Shown one piece after another: positions 42,500 through 51,972 of a stretch of 64,000 nucleotides of DNA. A program made the position numbers and the translations under genes. The stretch comes from Ascidiaceihabitans sp023955215. Lineage in GTDB: Bacteria > Pseudomonadota > Alphaproteobacteria > Rhodobacterales > Rhodobacteraceae. Numbering within the stretch: the stretch's first letter is position 1; every line of letters begins with the position of its first letter. The stretch is from positions 1 to 64,000 of the forward strand of contig CALSPX010000011.1 of NCBI GenBank assembly GCA_943788345.1. The letters run 5' to 3'. A model generated the notes under the pieces. That model did not search any database. It saw only the letters and a program-made list of their open reading frames with translations, and had not been told where the DNA came from.

Positions 42500-43618
42500 T
42501 CAACGCTCCCCTGTGATCAAGCGACGGATATATGTGTTCAGGATCACCGCACCAAGCAGGATAACACCAAGGAACACGCGGAAGAGTGAGCTTTCGACAC
42601 CAGCAAAGAATAGGCCTTGTTGCACGACACCAAAGATCAATGCCCCAAGTGCAGCGCCAATGACGGACCCATAACCACCTGTCAAAAGTGCGCCACCAAT
42701 AACAACTGCGATGATTGCTTCAAACTCCTTGAGCAAACCGCGGTCGGCCCCAGCTGAGCCAAATTCCATAACCTGACATGTGGCAAATACGGTTGCGCAG
42801 AATGCAGTGAACATAAACATCAATACCTTGACCTTGTTCACTGGAACGCCTGAGTTGCGCGCGGCTTCTGCGTCACCGCCAGATGCGAAAATCCAGTTGC
42901 CGAAACGTGTTTTGGTCAAAAGGATATGACCGAACAGAACCAAACCGAGTGCCCAGATGATCATCATGGGAATGCCATCAACGACAGGTTGGCCTGCGCG
43001 TGTACCGCGTTCGAAAACTGAGATGATGCCAAGGTCGCCCAGGTATACAAAGAACCCTTGTAGGATCTTTCCTCCAAATACGACGCCAAGCCAATCGCCT
43101 TCAGCCGCTTCACGAATGCCACCAATAATGGTTTTGCGTTCGATAGTTTGTGGAAGGAAGATTGTGAACCCACGCAGGATGAACAGGAAGGCCAGCGTAA
43201 CGATAAAGCTAGGTAAACCGGTGCGGATACAGATAAAGCCGTTCAGCGCGCCGATTGCGGTACAGATTGCAAAGGTCAATAATATGGCCATCCACATGGG
43301 CCAACCAAACGTGACCCCGAAGATTGCGATTAGCATGCCAGCGAAACCGATCATCGAGCCGACACTCAGGTCAAATTCGCCAGCGATCATCAATAGGCAT
43401 GCGCCCACCGCGATGATCATGAATTGTGCAGAGACGATGGACCAGTTCATTACGCCTTGCGAGCTGAACATGCCGCTGTCGCCAGCTAAGAAGATAAAGA
43501 CCGCGAAGACGGCGATCGTCCCTATGATCCCACCTAGTTCAGGGCGGATCAGAGCGTTGCGAAACGACGACATCTCTTTGACCCGTTCGTCGGTTGCAGT
43601 GGTTGTCTCGTTGGACAT
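42500..43618 (-). CDS. Inositol-type sugar ABC transporter permease
   Basis: A 372-residue RbsC-family permease with about ten hydrophobic segments. Diagnostic sequences are MIAGEFDLSVGSMIGFAGM, GLPSFIVTLAFLFILRG and VIGGALLTGGYGSVIGAALGAL. It plays the IatP role in inositol uptake, inferred from location. The preceding hairpin (43652-43686) separates it from the binding-protein gene. Confidence 0.9.
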   Translation of the reverse strand: MSNETTTATDERVKEMSSFRNALIRPELGGIIGTIAVFAVFIFLAGDSGMFSSQGVMNWSIVSAQFMIIAVGACLLMIAGEFDLSVGSMIGFAGMLIAIFGVTFGWPMWMAILLTFAICTAIGALNGFICIRTGLPSFIVTLAFLFILRGFTIFLPQTIERKTIIGGIREAAEGDWLGVVFGGKILQGFFVYLGDLGIISVFERGTRAGQPVVDGIPMMIIWALGLVLFGHILLTKTRFGNWIFASGGDAEAARNSGVPVNKVKVLMFMFTAFCATVFATCQVMEFGSAGADRGLLKEFEAIIAVVIGGALLTGGYGSVIGAALGALIFGVVQQGLFFAGVESSLFRVFLGVILLGAVILNTYIRRLITGER

Positions 43619-43651
43619 TTCATTCTTCCCATAGGTCTTGTTAGAAACAAA

Positions 43652-43686
43652 AAGGGCGGTGCTTTCGCTTAGAAAACGCCGCCCTT
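43652..43686 (-). terminator. Terminator-like hairpin between binding protein and permease
   Basis: In minus-strand sense AAGGGCGG pairs with CCGCCCTT and is followed by TTTTTG. As in the frc and NitT operons, it lies straight after the binding-protein gene. Confidence 0.8.
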
Positions 43687-43696
43687 AGTTTAGATT

Positions 43697-44647
43697 TTAG
43701 CGGTACTCACCAGCAAATTTTTCGACCATTTCAAGTCCATCAGCAGTTACGAAGCCTGGGCCTGAGTTGATGTTGTTGCCTGGCAAAACGCCGTAACGGT
43801 GGTAGTTGGCCATAACCACAACTGGCAGATAAGCCTGCAAGAATGGTTGTTGGTCGATACCCCAGTTGATTACGCCAGCTTTGATGCCGTTAACGATCTC
43901 TGTACCAAGATCGAATGTACCAAAGTAGATGTCACCCGCCATGCCGTTTTCGTCCAGCGCCAACAATGTTGGGTCTGCAGAGGTTGGGCCGAGTGTCAGG
44001 ATAGCGTCTGTTTCTGGGTTAGCAGTTAGATAAGCCAATACGCGGTTTTTAATCTCAGCTGGGTCTTGGCCAGAGTCGATCATTTGGTTGCCCAATTCGA
44101 CACCTAGACCATCTGCGAAACCTTGGCAGCGTTCTGTTGAGGATGGCGAAGAGATGTAGTGGTTTACGCACAAGAAGCTTGCAACGCCGTCACCTTTGGC
44201 ACGTAGACCAGCCGCGTGGCCAGCGTCATACTCAGGTTGACCAACATACATTAGCGCGCCAACTTCACGTGCTTGATCAGGTGAGCCAGAGTTCATGATG
44301 ATGACGTCAACGCCGCTTGCAACCGCATCCATGATTGGGCCTTTTAGCACATCATAGTCAGCGAGAGTTGTGATGATGCCGTTTGGACCAGAGGCCGCTG
44401 CCTGCTCGATGATGCGTGCCATGTCGGCCAAGTCACCAGTTGGCGGGTTGCGGTATTCAACTTCAACATCCATTTGTTCGCCAGCAAGTGCGATGCCGTT
44501 TTTGATGGTGTTCCACCAGCTGTCGCTATCCGGAGCGTGGCTGACAAGTACATATTTAAGGCTATCACCGTGGCCGTCAGCGACAGCTGTTAGTGGTGCC
44601 GCAAAAAGCGCTGCGCCAATCGCGAGCGACTTGATTACTGTTTTCAT
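43697..44647 (-). CDS. Inositol-type ABC substrate-binding protein
   Basis: A 316-residue periplasmic protein starting at ATG 44647 with GGGAGGACCTC upstream; signal peptide of about 22 residues ending AVADG. It is a Peripla_BP_4 sugar binder: VLVSHAPDSDSWWNTIKNG near the N-terminus, then NPPTGDLADMARIIEQA. It heads the operon (binding protein, permease, ATPase, DUF3329, iolB). Inositol is the likely ligand (IbpA role) because iol genes surround it. The LacI operator at 44730 lies in its promoter region. Confidence 0.9.
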   Translation of the reverse strand: MKTVIKSLAIGAALFAAPLTAVADGHGDSLKYVLVSHAPDSDSWWNTIKNGIALAGEQMDVEVEYRNPPTGDLADMARIIEQAAASGPNGIITTLADYDVLKGPIMDAVASGVDVIIMNSGSPDQAREVGALMYVGQPEYDAGHAAGLRAKGDGVASFLCVNHYISSPSSTERCQGFADGLGVELGNQMIDSGQDPAEIKNRVLAYLTANPETDAILTLGPTSADPTLLALDENGMAGDIYFGTFDLGTEIVNGIKAGVINWGIDQQPFLQAYLPVVVMANYHRYGVLPGNNINSGPGFVTADGLEMVEKFAGEYR

Positions 44648-44729
44648 GAGGTCCTCCCAGACGTTTCTATTCTTTTGTGTCTCGCGGTATTCCCGCCAAC
44701 AACGAAATCTAACCATACCATTATTCAGA

Positions 44730-44745
44730 TTGCAACCGGTTGCAA
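44730..44745. promoter_or_regulatory. LacI-type operator in the transporter/regulator promoter
   Basis: A perfect 16-bp palindrome TTGCAACCGGTTGCAA between the divergent binding-protein and LacI genes. The same core recurs in the iolD promoter at 49002-49021. Even spacing and the central CG step are typical of LacI/PurR-family sites. Confidence 0.88.
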
Positions 44746-44806
44746 AAATTGTTTTTACCTTTTCGGTTTTCAAACATATAACGTCATGAAAACAGGGAGT
44801 AACTAG

Positions 44807-45802
44807 GTGGCAGTAACACTGAAAGAAGTGGCTGAACGGGCGGGCGTTTCGCGTTCGGCGGTGTCGCGAACCTATACCGATGGTGCTTCGGTCTCCCCAA
44901 AGACTCGCAAAAAGGTTGAGAAGGCGGCAAAGGAATTGGGTTACAGCCCGAACGCTTTGGCTTCGTCACTGACCACTGGACGGACGAAATTAATCGGTCT
45001 GATCTCAAACAACTTTCACAACCCGTTGTTCTTGGAAGTGTTCGATCTGTTCACCCGCCGTTTACAGGAGAAAGGGCTACGTCCTTTGTTGGTCAATCTG
45101 ACCGATGAAACTGATCCTGAGAACTCGTTGCGGATGCTTAAACAGTATTCAGTTGATGGCGTAATCGTCGCATCATCAACCCTTTCACCGGAGTTTGCCA
45201 AGGCTTTTCATGATGCCAAAATTCCGGTTGTTCATTCATTCGGACGCTTTGCCAGTGCCCCTGATGTACATGTCGTCGGAGTGGATAACGTCGAGTGTGG
45301 ACGGATGGCGGCGCGGACATTGTTAGCGCGTGGCTATAAGCACATTGGTTTTCTAGGTGGACCTAAGGGGGCAACTTCAACAATCGATCGCCGTGCTGGC
45401 TTCATGGAGGTGATGGGGCAGGCTAAGGGGATCAAAGTGAAGGAATCCAATGCCGCAGCTTACTCTTTTGAGGCCGGGCGGACGGCGATGTTGAAAGAAC
45501 TAAAGGGAACTCACGCCGAAGCGTATTTTTGCGGGGATGATGTTATGTCGATTGGCGCACTTAGCGCGATTAACTCGTCAGGATTATCCGCACCCACAGA
45601 CATTGGCATTATTGGGCTGAATGATATGGAGATGGCTAAGTGGGAAAACATCGATCTCACCACAATTCGCCAACCGATTAAGCAAATTGTCGACAGCTCT
45701 GTTGAGTTGGTTATGGCGGCCCTAGAGGACAGCAACAGGCATCCCGAAGCGCGGCTATTTTCTTGCCAAGTTATCGAGCGCGGAACGCTTCGGCCCCTTT
45801 GA
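44807..45802 (+). CDS. LacI-family regulator of inositol genes (IolR-like)
   Basis: A 331-residue LacI repressor starting at GTG 44807. The helix-turn-helix (TLKEVAERAGVSRSAVSRTY) and hinge (NALASSLTTGRT) are at residues 3-60; the effector domain follows the ribose-binding fold. It is divergent from the inositol transporter and close to iolE, iolD, iolC and iolG. Palindromes in both divergent promoters suggest it controls all of them and itself. The effector (inositol or a catabolite) is unknown. Confidence 0.9.
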   Translation: MAVTLKEVAERAGVSRSAVSRTYTDGASVSPKTRKKVEKAAKELGYSPNALASSLTTGRTKLIGLISNNFHNPLFLEVFDLFTRRLQEKGLRPLLVNLTDETDPENSLRMLKQYSVDGVIVASSTLSPEFAKAFHDAKIPVVHSFGRFASAPDVHVVGVDNVECGRMAARTLLARGYKHIGFLGGPKGATSTIDRRAGFMEVMGQAKGIKVKESNAAAYSFEAGRTAMLKELKGTHAEAYFCGDDVMSIGALSAINSSGLSAPTDIGIIGLNDMEMAKWENIDLTTIRQPIKQIVDSSVELVMAALEDSNRHPEARLFSCQVIERGTLRPL

Positions 45803-45813
45803 TAGGGCCGAAG
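45788..45813 (+). terminator. Terminator overlapping the LacI stop codon
   Basis: CTTCGGCCC (45788-45796) pairs with GGGCCGAAG (45805-45813); CTATCGTTTTT follows. The stop codon lies in the loop. It may also end convergent transcription from the 45823 gene. Confidence 0.75.
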
Positions 45814-45822
45814 CTATCGTTT

Positions 45823-46956
45823 TTATTTCTGGAACATTGGCGGACGTGCATCCACCCAAACGCCTTGCTGTTTGGCAGAATCAACAGACGCGTAAACAGC
45901 CGCCATTGAACGCAAACCATCAACGGCAGTAGGATAGTTGGCAGAACCACCGCGCAACCTTGCCGCCAGGTCCACGTAGATGTTCGCGACTGCCAAAGGG
46001 AAACCCTCTGGGTGTGCGATGCCTACGCGTGACATGCGGTTTGCATCATCTGAAAGGCCATCTTCGCCCTTTTCAATGATTTCGATGCGCCCGCCTTGTT
46101 TGTGGAAATACACTTGGTTCGGTTGCTCTGATGCCCAGCGAACGCCGCCTTTTTCACCAAAGACTTGGATGTCGAGACCGTGTTGACGACCTAGTGCAAT
46201 TGTCGAGGTCCATAGCCGACCAACGATGCCACCCTCCGTGCGGAAGTTAACCATCGCGTCGTCTTCTAACACACGTCCTTCAACGGTGGAGGCAAAGTCT
46301 GCGGAAAGCGTCCGAACTTCGTCGCCTGTGATGAAACTGGCCAAGTGCAATGCGTGGATGCCACAGTCTGCCATTTGGCCTGATACTCCCGCTTGGGCAG
46401 GATCGTAGCGCCAGCGCACGCGCGGGTTCGTTGCATCATCACCAGCTGCGTGGTGGCCATGGCTAAAGTTGGTCACAACCGTGCGAATTGCCCCCAGTTC
46501 ACCACCTTCGACCATTGCCCGCATTTGACGTACCATAGGGTAGGCGCTGTAGCAGTAGTTTACCGCACAAACTTGGCCCGTGGCTTCGGCGATTTTTACG
46601 ATCTCTTCGCCTTCTTCAACGGTCATAGTCATCGGCTTTTCGCACAGAACGTTAAAGCCAGCTTCAAGGAAGGATTTGGTGATCTCAAAGTGCGTGTTGT
46701 TTGGTGTCGCAACGGTCACGAGATCAAGTTTATCCTCGCGGCCTTTTTCGCCAGCCAGCATTTCCTTCCAATCGCCGTATGCGCGGTCTTGGGCAACGCC
46801 AAGTGATTGTGCATATGCTTTGCCTTTGGCCGGATCAACGTCCAAGGCACCGGCCGTAAAGGAAAAATGCCCGTCAGCTTGAGCGCCTAGGCGGTGGGCT
46901 GGTCCAATTTGACTGCCTTCGCCGCCGCCAATCATGCCCCATTTTAGTTTTGTCAT
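45823..46956 (-). CDS. Gfo/Idh/MocA-family oxidoreductase
   Basis: A 377-residue NAD(P)-dependent dehydrogenase of the inositol/glucose-fructose oxidoreductase type. The N-terminal GMIGGGEGSQIGPAHRLGAQ binds nucleotide, CEKPMTMT carries the conserved Lys, and SGQMADCGIHALHLASF contains the catalytic Asp-His. It is the third gene of a minus-strand unit after iolE. Likely roles are oxidation or epimerisation of inositol isomers (scyllo-, chiro-); not resolved further. Confidence 0.88.
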   Translation of the reverse strand: MTKLKWGMIGGGEGSQIGPAHRLGAQADGHFSFTAGALDVDPAKGKAYAQSLGVAQDRAYGDWKEMLAGEKGREDKLDLVTVATPNNTHFEITKSFLEAGFNVLCEKPMTMTVEEGEEIVKIAEATGQVCAVNYCYSAYPMVRQMRAMVEGGELGAIRTVVTNFSHGHHAAGDDATNPRVRWRYDPAQAGVSGQMADCGIHALHLASFITGDEVRTLSADFASTVEGRVLEDDAMVNFRTEGGIVGRLWTSTIALGRQHGLDIQVFGEKGGVRWASEQPNQVYFHKQGGRIEIIEKGEDGLSDDANRMSRVGIAHPEGFPLAVANIYVDLAARLRGGSANYPTAVDGLRSMAAVYASVDSAKQQGVWVDARPPMFQK

Positions 46957-46968
46957 ACTCAGGTTTCC

Positions 46969-47865
46969 TTAGCTAAATCCGATGGATTGGAGGTAGGCGC
47001 GATTGATCTTGGCATCGCCAAGCGCATCCGTGTCAGGCAGGGTTGGGTCGCAATCTTGTTCAACAGTACACCAACCTTCAAAGCCGTTTTCGATTAGGAT
47101 TTCACGCACGCGGGGGAAGTTTACATCACCGTCGCCTAGATTGCTGAAAATACCCTGCCCACAAGCGTCATAGAAACCTGTTCCTTTGGCAAGAACGTCA
47201 GCTTTCACAACTGGATCGATATCCTTGAAGTGCATGTAGCTAATGCGCGAGATGTAACGCTCCATGAAGGATATTGGGTCAAAGCCAGCGTAAGAATGGT
47301 GACCCGTATCAAAGCAAATCTTCAGGTGGTTTTCGTCGACTTCATCTAGCAGGCGAATCAACTCAGGCTCAAAGTCCATGAACCCCGCAGCGTGGGCATG
47401 GATGCCAACAGTTAGGCCGTATTCTTCAGCGCCCATTTTCGCCACCTGTGCGATGCGGTCACGGAACACTGTCCATTCAGCCTTGTCCATCTGCTCTGCA
47501 TCAGTCGGCGCGACCAGCAGTTGGTGCGCGGCGCTCGGAAATAGAGTCGATCAATACCAGTGCTTTGCACCATGTGCCACCAGTGCTTTGCATGTGCGGA
47601 TCGATGCATCCATGACCTCGTCCCATTTCGCGGGGTCATGAAATGGACGGAAAACAACGCCGCCGATCAATTCCTGATCATGTTCGGCCAATGCGTCTGC
47701 TAGAATCGCAGGGTCTTCGGGCATAAAGCCAACGGGCCCCAGCTCGATGCCTTTATAGCCGGCTTCTGCGTTTTCACGCAGTACGTCGCGCCATTGTGGG
47801 TTGCGCGGATCATCCGCAAATTCGACACCCCATGAACAGGGGGCATTACCAATTTTAATTGTCAC
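46969..47865 (-). pseudogene. iolE: Inosose dehydratase/isomerase family (IolE-like), frameshifted
   Basis: A TIM-barrel sugar isomerase whose start is GTG 47865 (AAAGGAGACC upstream; reads TIKIGNAPCSWGVEF). It opens correctly to AHGAKH near 47560; then a missing base shifts the frame into a TGA at 47551. Near 47510 an extra base restores it, and DAEQMDKAEW onward is normal to 46969. The out-of-frame stretch, read in its own frame, still encodes LVLIDSISERRAPTAGR, as expected for the family, so the break is recent or a sequence error. IolE dehydrates 2-keto-myo-inositol. Confidence 0.82.
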
Positions 47866-47879
47866 GAGCGTGGTCTCCT

Positions 47880-48983
47880 TTAATCGCTCTGAACCGAGGT
47901 CCAAGACCCCGATGTTTGGGATGAACGCACAGCAGATATGATGCGCGAAACGTCTAAGCCATCAGCGAAGGCCGGCCAGCGCGGTGTCTTGTCGGCAATC
48001 GCCTCAAGAAAATCGCGGGCCTCGATGATGATCTGATCTTGATACCCTGTGCCGTGGCCGGGGCCTTGGCAAAACGGTTCGTAATCTGGGTGGGCTGGTC
48101 CGGTTAGGATCTTGCGAAATCCGCGTTCGGCCTCTGGGCCTTCGGCTTTATATAGCCATAGTGCGTTTTGATCTTCTTGGTCGAAGCGGATGGCACCTTT
48201 GGTACCTGTGATTTCATAGGCATAGCCCATTTTGCGCCCAGTTGCGATGCGGCTGAAATACATGTGACCCATTGCACCATTGGCAAAACGGCACATCATT
48301 TGAGCGTGATCGTCATTGGTGACAGGTGCGCCACCACGATTGCTGTGAACGGTTTCGATTTGGCCCATTACGTTGTCGATTGGCCCCAGTAACGCGAGTG
48401 CCGCATTGATCATGTGTGGCGCAAGGTCGCCCATGGTGCCGTTGGCTTCACCACTGGTGCGCCAGTTTGCTGGAATGGTAGGGTCTGCCAAAAAGTCTTC
48501 GGTATGTTCGCCGCGAAACCATGTGATCTGACCCAGTGCGCCATCTGCAATCAATTGCCGCGCGTATTGCGAAGCAGGGGTGCGGATGTAGTTGAACCCG
48601 ATCATATTCACGAGCCCGCTGTCTTTTGCTGCTTGAACCATTGCTTGGGCATCATCGACTGAAGCCCCCAATGGTTTTTCGCAAAAAACAGGTTTTCCAA
48701 GCGAAAAGGCAAGTTCAGCGGCGGCGCGGTGTGTTGATTGAGGAGAGGCGATTACGATCGCTTCAACCTTTGGATCGCGTACCAATTCCTCCCAATTTTG
48801 GGCTGCACGAGCGAATCCAAAAGAATCGCGATATTTTTCTGCAGAGGCCAATGAGGATGCCGCGACCATTTCCAGACGTGGCCTTAGTCGTGTATTAAAT
48901 ACAGCGCCAACAGCAGCATAGGCTACAGCGTGGGCTTTACCCATGTAACCACCGCCAATGATGCCAATTCCTAATTCTTGCAT
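47880..48983 (-). CDS. Gfo/Idh/MocA-family oxidoreductase
   Basis: A 367-residue NAD(P)-dependent oxidoreductase: GIIGGGYMGKAHAVAYAAVG at the N-terminus, CEKPLGASV with the conserved Lys, and GDLAPHMINAALALLG as the catalytic His region. It is the first gene of the unit 47880-iolE-45823 and diverges from iolD across the 49002 operator. It could act on inositol stereoisomers or related ketoses; it differs clearly from IolG at 53659. Confidence 0.88.
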   Translation of the reverse strand: MQELGIGIIGGGYMGKAHAVAYAAVGAVFNTRLRPRLEMVAASSLASAEKYRDSFGFARAAQNWEELVRDPKVEAIVIASPQSTHRAAAELAFSLGKPVFCEKPLGASVDDAQAMVQAAKDSGLVNMIGFNYIRTPASQYARQLIADGALGQITWFRGEHTEDFLADPTIPANWRTSGEANGTMGDLAPHMINAALALLGPIDNVMGQIETVHSNRGGAPVTNDDHAQMMCRFANGAMGHMYFSRIATGRKMGYAYEITGTKGAIRFDQEDQNALWLYKAEGPEAERGFRKILTGPAHPDYEPFCQGPGHGTGYQDQIIIEARDFLEAIADKTPRWPAFADGLDVSRIISAVRSSQTSGSWTSVQSD

Positions 48984-49001
48984 TCTGCCTCCTTAAAAAC
49001 C

Positions 49002-49021
49002 GATTGCAACCGGTTGCAATC
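49002..49021. promoter_or_regulatory. LacI-type operator in the iolD divergent promoter
   Basis: A perfect 20-bp palindrome whose 16-bp core TTGCAACCGGTTGCAA equals the site at 44730-44745. It lies 18 bases upstream of the minus-strand oxidoreductase start and 85 bases upstream of iolD. Confidence 0.9.
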
Positions 49022-49106
49022 TGGGTATCTTTAAATCAATAAGAGCGTCAAGCGCGATCCAGCATCTGGGTCAATAAATTGAACTATTCAGAGAAGGACA
49101 GACCTG

Positions 49107-50972
49107 ATGGGTGAGAACACCGTTCGTCTGACGACAGCACAAGCGATAATCCGGTATTTGAATGCGCAGTTCATTGAAATTGATGGAACACGTCAACGTC
49201 TTTGTGGTGGTGGCTTTGGTATTTTTGGGCATGGCAACGTGACCTGCCTAGGAGAGGCCTTGTATGACCATAAGGAAACATTGCCATTATATCGTGGTCA
49301 AAACGAACAAGGCATGGGTTTCGCGGCAGCAGCCTATGCAAAATACCATCTGCGTCGTCGCTTTATGTTCTGCACGGCTTCTGCAGGGCCCGGAACTGCG
49401 AATCTTTTGACTGCTGCGGCGCTTGCGCATGCGAACCGTTTGCCGATGCTGATGTTGTGTGGCGATACGTTTTTGACCCGTTTGCCGGATCCGGTTCTTC
49501 AGCAGCTTGAGCACTTCAACAATCCGGCGTTGGGGGTGAACGACGCATTTCAGGCGGTGACGCGCTACTGGGATCGCATCACCCATCCCGCGCAAGTCAT
49601 CCAGACTTTGCCAGCGGCATTAGCAACAATGCTGGATCCAGCAGATTGCGGTCCGGCCTTCTTGGGTTTGCCTCAAGATGTTCAGGGTTGGGCCTATGAC
49701 TATCCGGCTTCGTTTTTTGAGGAAAAAACCCACCGCATTCGTCGCCAAAGCCCCGATGCTGACGAATTGGCGGATGCCGTTGCGCTGCTAAAGTCGGCTG
49801 AACGCCCGGTTATCATTGCCGGTGGCGGTGTGCAGTATTCTGGCGCGGTCTCTGAATTGACCCAGTTCGCGGAAGCACACCAAATACCAGTTATTGAAAC
49901 CATTGCCGGTCGTGCAAACCTTCTGAACGATCATGCGCTTAACATTGGCCCTGTTGGTGTCACTGGGTCTGACAGCGCGAATTCTGTCGCGGAACGCGCG
50001 GATGTTATTTTGTCTGTAGGATCAAGGTTGCAAGACTTCACAACGGGTTCGTGGACTGCCTTTGCGCAGGATGCGAAGCTGATCTCGTTGAATGCAGCGC
50101 GCCACGATGCGGGTAAACACCAATCGTTGCCGATTGTGGGCGATGCAAAGCTAGGATTGCAGCAATTGTCTGGTGCGATGAATGGCTACAAAGCCCCGTC
50201 AAGCTGGACAGAATATGCAATTGGCGTTCGCAAAGAATGGGATGCCTATGTTGCTGGCAACGTTAGTGTCGACAACGGGCCAAATTCATACGCGAAAGCA
50301 ATCGGAATTGTGAATGCCCTTGCTGGAAAACGCGATCGCGTTGTGGCTGCTGCTGGTGGTTTGCCTGCTGAGGTGACTGCGAACTGGCGTACGCTGGACA
50401 TTGGCACAGTTGACGTTGAATTCGGCTTTTCCTGCATGGGATATGAATTGGCTGGTGGATGGGGCGCACGTATTGCCCAGTCAGAATCAGAACCAGATGC
50501 AGACACAATCGTGTTCACAGGCGACGGTTCATACATGCTGATGAACTCAGATATCTACTCTTCTGTGCTGACGCAAAAGAAGATGATTGTTCTGGTGCTG
50601 GATAATGGCGGCTTTGCAGTCATCAATAAACTGCAAAACAATACTGGCAACGAGAGCTTCAATAACCTTCTTGCTGACTCGCCAACAATCCCCGAAGCCT
50701 TTCCTGTAGATTTCGTGGCCCACGCGGCCTCAATGGGCGCGCACTCGACGTATGTCGATACGCCGGACCAATTGGCACAAGCGTTCAAAGTTGCAAAGGC
50801 AGCGGATAAGACAAGCGTAATTGTGATGAACGTTGACGCCTATGAGGGTTGGACAACTGAGGGTCACACATGGTGGGAAGTTGGAACACCGCATGTGACG
50901 AACAACCCTAAGGTTCGCGAAAAGCACCTAGAGATTGAAGCAAGCCGTTCCAAGCAAAGAAAGGGTGTTTGA
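49107..50972 (+). CDS. iolD: 3D-(3,5/4)-trihydroxycyclohexane-1,2-dione hydrolase
   Basis: A 621-residue thiamine-diphosphate enzyme that opens the ring of the diketo intermediate in inositol catabolism. ThDP-family order: N-terminal pyrimidine domain with YRGQNEQGMGFAAAAYAK (catalytic Glu), central domain with GGGVQYSG, and C-terminal GDGSYMLMNSDIYS metal-binding motif near residue 472. The length is normal for IolD. It heads the plus-strand iol operon. Confidence 0.95.
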   Translation: MGENTVRLTTAQAIIRYLNAQFIEIDGTRQRLCGGGFGIFGHGNVTCLGEALYDHKETLPLYRGQNEQGMGFAAAAYAKYHLRRRFMFCTASAGPGTANLLTAAALAHANRLPMLMLCGDTFLTRLPDPVLQQLEHFNNPALGVNDAFQAVTRYWDRITHPAQVIQTLPAALATMLDPADCGPAFLGLPQDVQGWAYDYPASFFEEKTHRIRRQSPDADELADAVALLKSAERPVIIAGGGVQYSGAVSELTQFAEAHQIPVIETIAGRANLLNDHALNIGPVGVTGSDSANSVAERADVILSVGSRLQDFTTGSWTAFAQDAKLISLNAARHDAGKHQSLPIVGDAKLGLQQLSGAMNGYKAPSSWTEYAIGVRKEWDAYVAGNVSVDNGPNSYAKAIGIVNALAGKRDRVVAAAGGLPAEVTANWRTLDIGTVDVEFGFSCMGYELAGGWGARIAQSESEPDADTIVFTGDGSYMLMNSDIYSSVLTQKKMIVLVLDNGGFAVINKLQNNTGNESFNNLLADSPTIPEAFPVDFVAHAASMGAHSTYVDTPDQLAQAFKVAKAADKTSVIVMNVDAYEGWTTEGHTWWEVGTPHVTNNPKVREKHLEIEASRSKQRKGV

Positions 50973-51955
50973 TGCAAGTTTTAGAGGGCATCAAACAAAA
51001 GAACTTTCTTGTGATCGGTCGTGTCGGAATGGACATGTGCCCCGAACCTGTAGGCGCTGCGATTGAAGATGCCACAACCATGATGGTTGCGATGGGTGGA
51101 TCGTCTGCCAATATCGCTGCCGGGCTGGTAAAATTTGGCATGAAGGCTTCATTGCTTACACGCGTATCCGACGATGCAGTGGGGCGCTATTGCGTGAACC
51201 AACTGGATCATTACGGTGTTGATGCGACGCATATAAAACCAGTTGCTGGTGAGTTTCGCAATTCTTTGGCTCTGTATGAAACGCGCGTCGAAGACCACAA
51301 TTCGGTGATTTACCGTAATGGTGCGGCAGATTTCCAGATGAGCATCGAAGATGTCGAAGCTGTTGACTACAGCAAGTACGGTGCGCTGATCACAGCAGGC
51401 ACAGTCTTTGCTGCAGAGCCATCGCGAACAGCTGCATTTCGCGCGTTTGAACTGGCCAAAGCGGCGGGCATACCGGTAATTTTTGATGTGGATTATCGTC
51501 CATACAGCTGGCCGTCACCCCAAGTCGCCGAAGAGGTTCTCTCAAAAGCAGGCGACATGTCAGACGTCATCGTCGCCAATGACGAAGAATTTGGCTTTAT
51601 GGCCGGTGGCATCGAAAAAGGATTGGCCAAAGCCGAAGGTTTAGCCAAATCCACAGCAAGCATCGTTGTTTACAAAATGGGTCACCTTGGCGCGATCACT
51701 TTTGCCAATGGTGCTCAAACTCAAAGTGGCATTTTCAAAGTTGAAGCACTGAAACCCACGGGTGCCGGTGACAGCTTCATGGCGGGTTTCATAGCCAGCC
51801 TTGCTGACGGGCGCGACATGGAGGAGGCGGTTCTGCGCGGCTCTGCATGTGCGGCCATTGTTGTGGCCAAGCCGGGCTGTGCGCCTGCGATGCCAGATAG
51901 CGCAGCACTCGAGGCCTTTTTGGCCATTCACCCAGGGGCCAGCACACCCGTTTGA
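50972..51955 (+). CDS. iolC: 5-dehydro-2-deoxygluconokinase (PfkB family)
   Basis: A 327-residue PfkB sugar kinase starting at ATG 50972, overlapping the iolD stop by one base. N-terminal MGGSSANIAAGLVKFG is the family's first motif; the C-terminal TGAGDSFMAGFIASL contains the catalytic Asp. IolC phosphorylates 2-deoxy-5-keto-D-gluconate for cleavage by the aldolase encoded two genes downstream. Confidence 0.92.
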   Translation: MQVLEGIKQKNFLVIGRVGMDMCPEPVGAAIEDATTMMVAMGGSSANIAAGLVKFGMKASLLTRVSDDAVGRYCVNQLDHYGVDATHIKPVAGEFRNSLALYETRVEDHNSVIYRNGAADFQMSIEDVEAVDYSKYGALITAGTVFAAEPSRTAAFRAFELAKAAGIPVIFDVDYRPYSWPSPQVAEEVLSKAGDMSDVIVANDEEFGFMAGGIEKGLAKAEGLAKSTASIVVYKMGHLGAITFANGAQTQSGIFKVEALKPTGAGDSFMAGFIASLADGRDMEEAVLRGSACAAIVVAKPGCAPAMPDSAALEAFLAIHPGASTPV

Positions 51956-51972
51956 TCTGAAAAGGATTCCCG

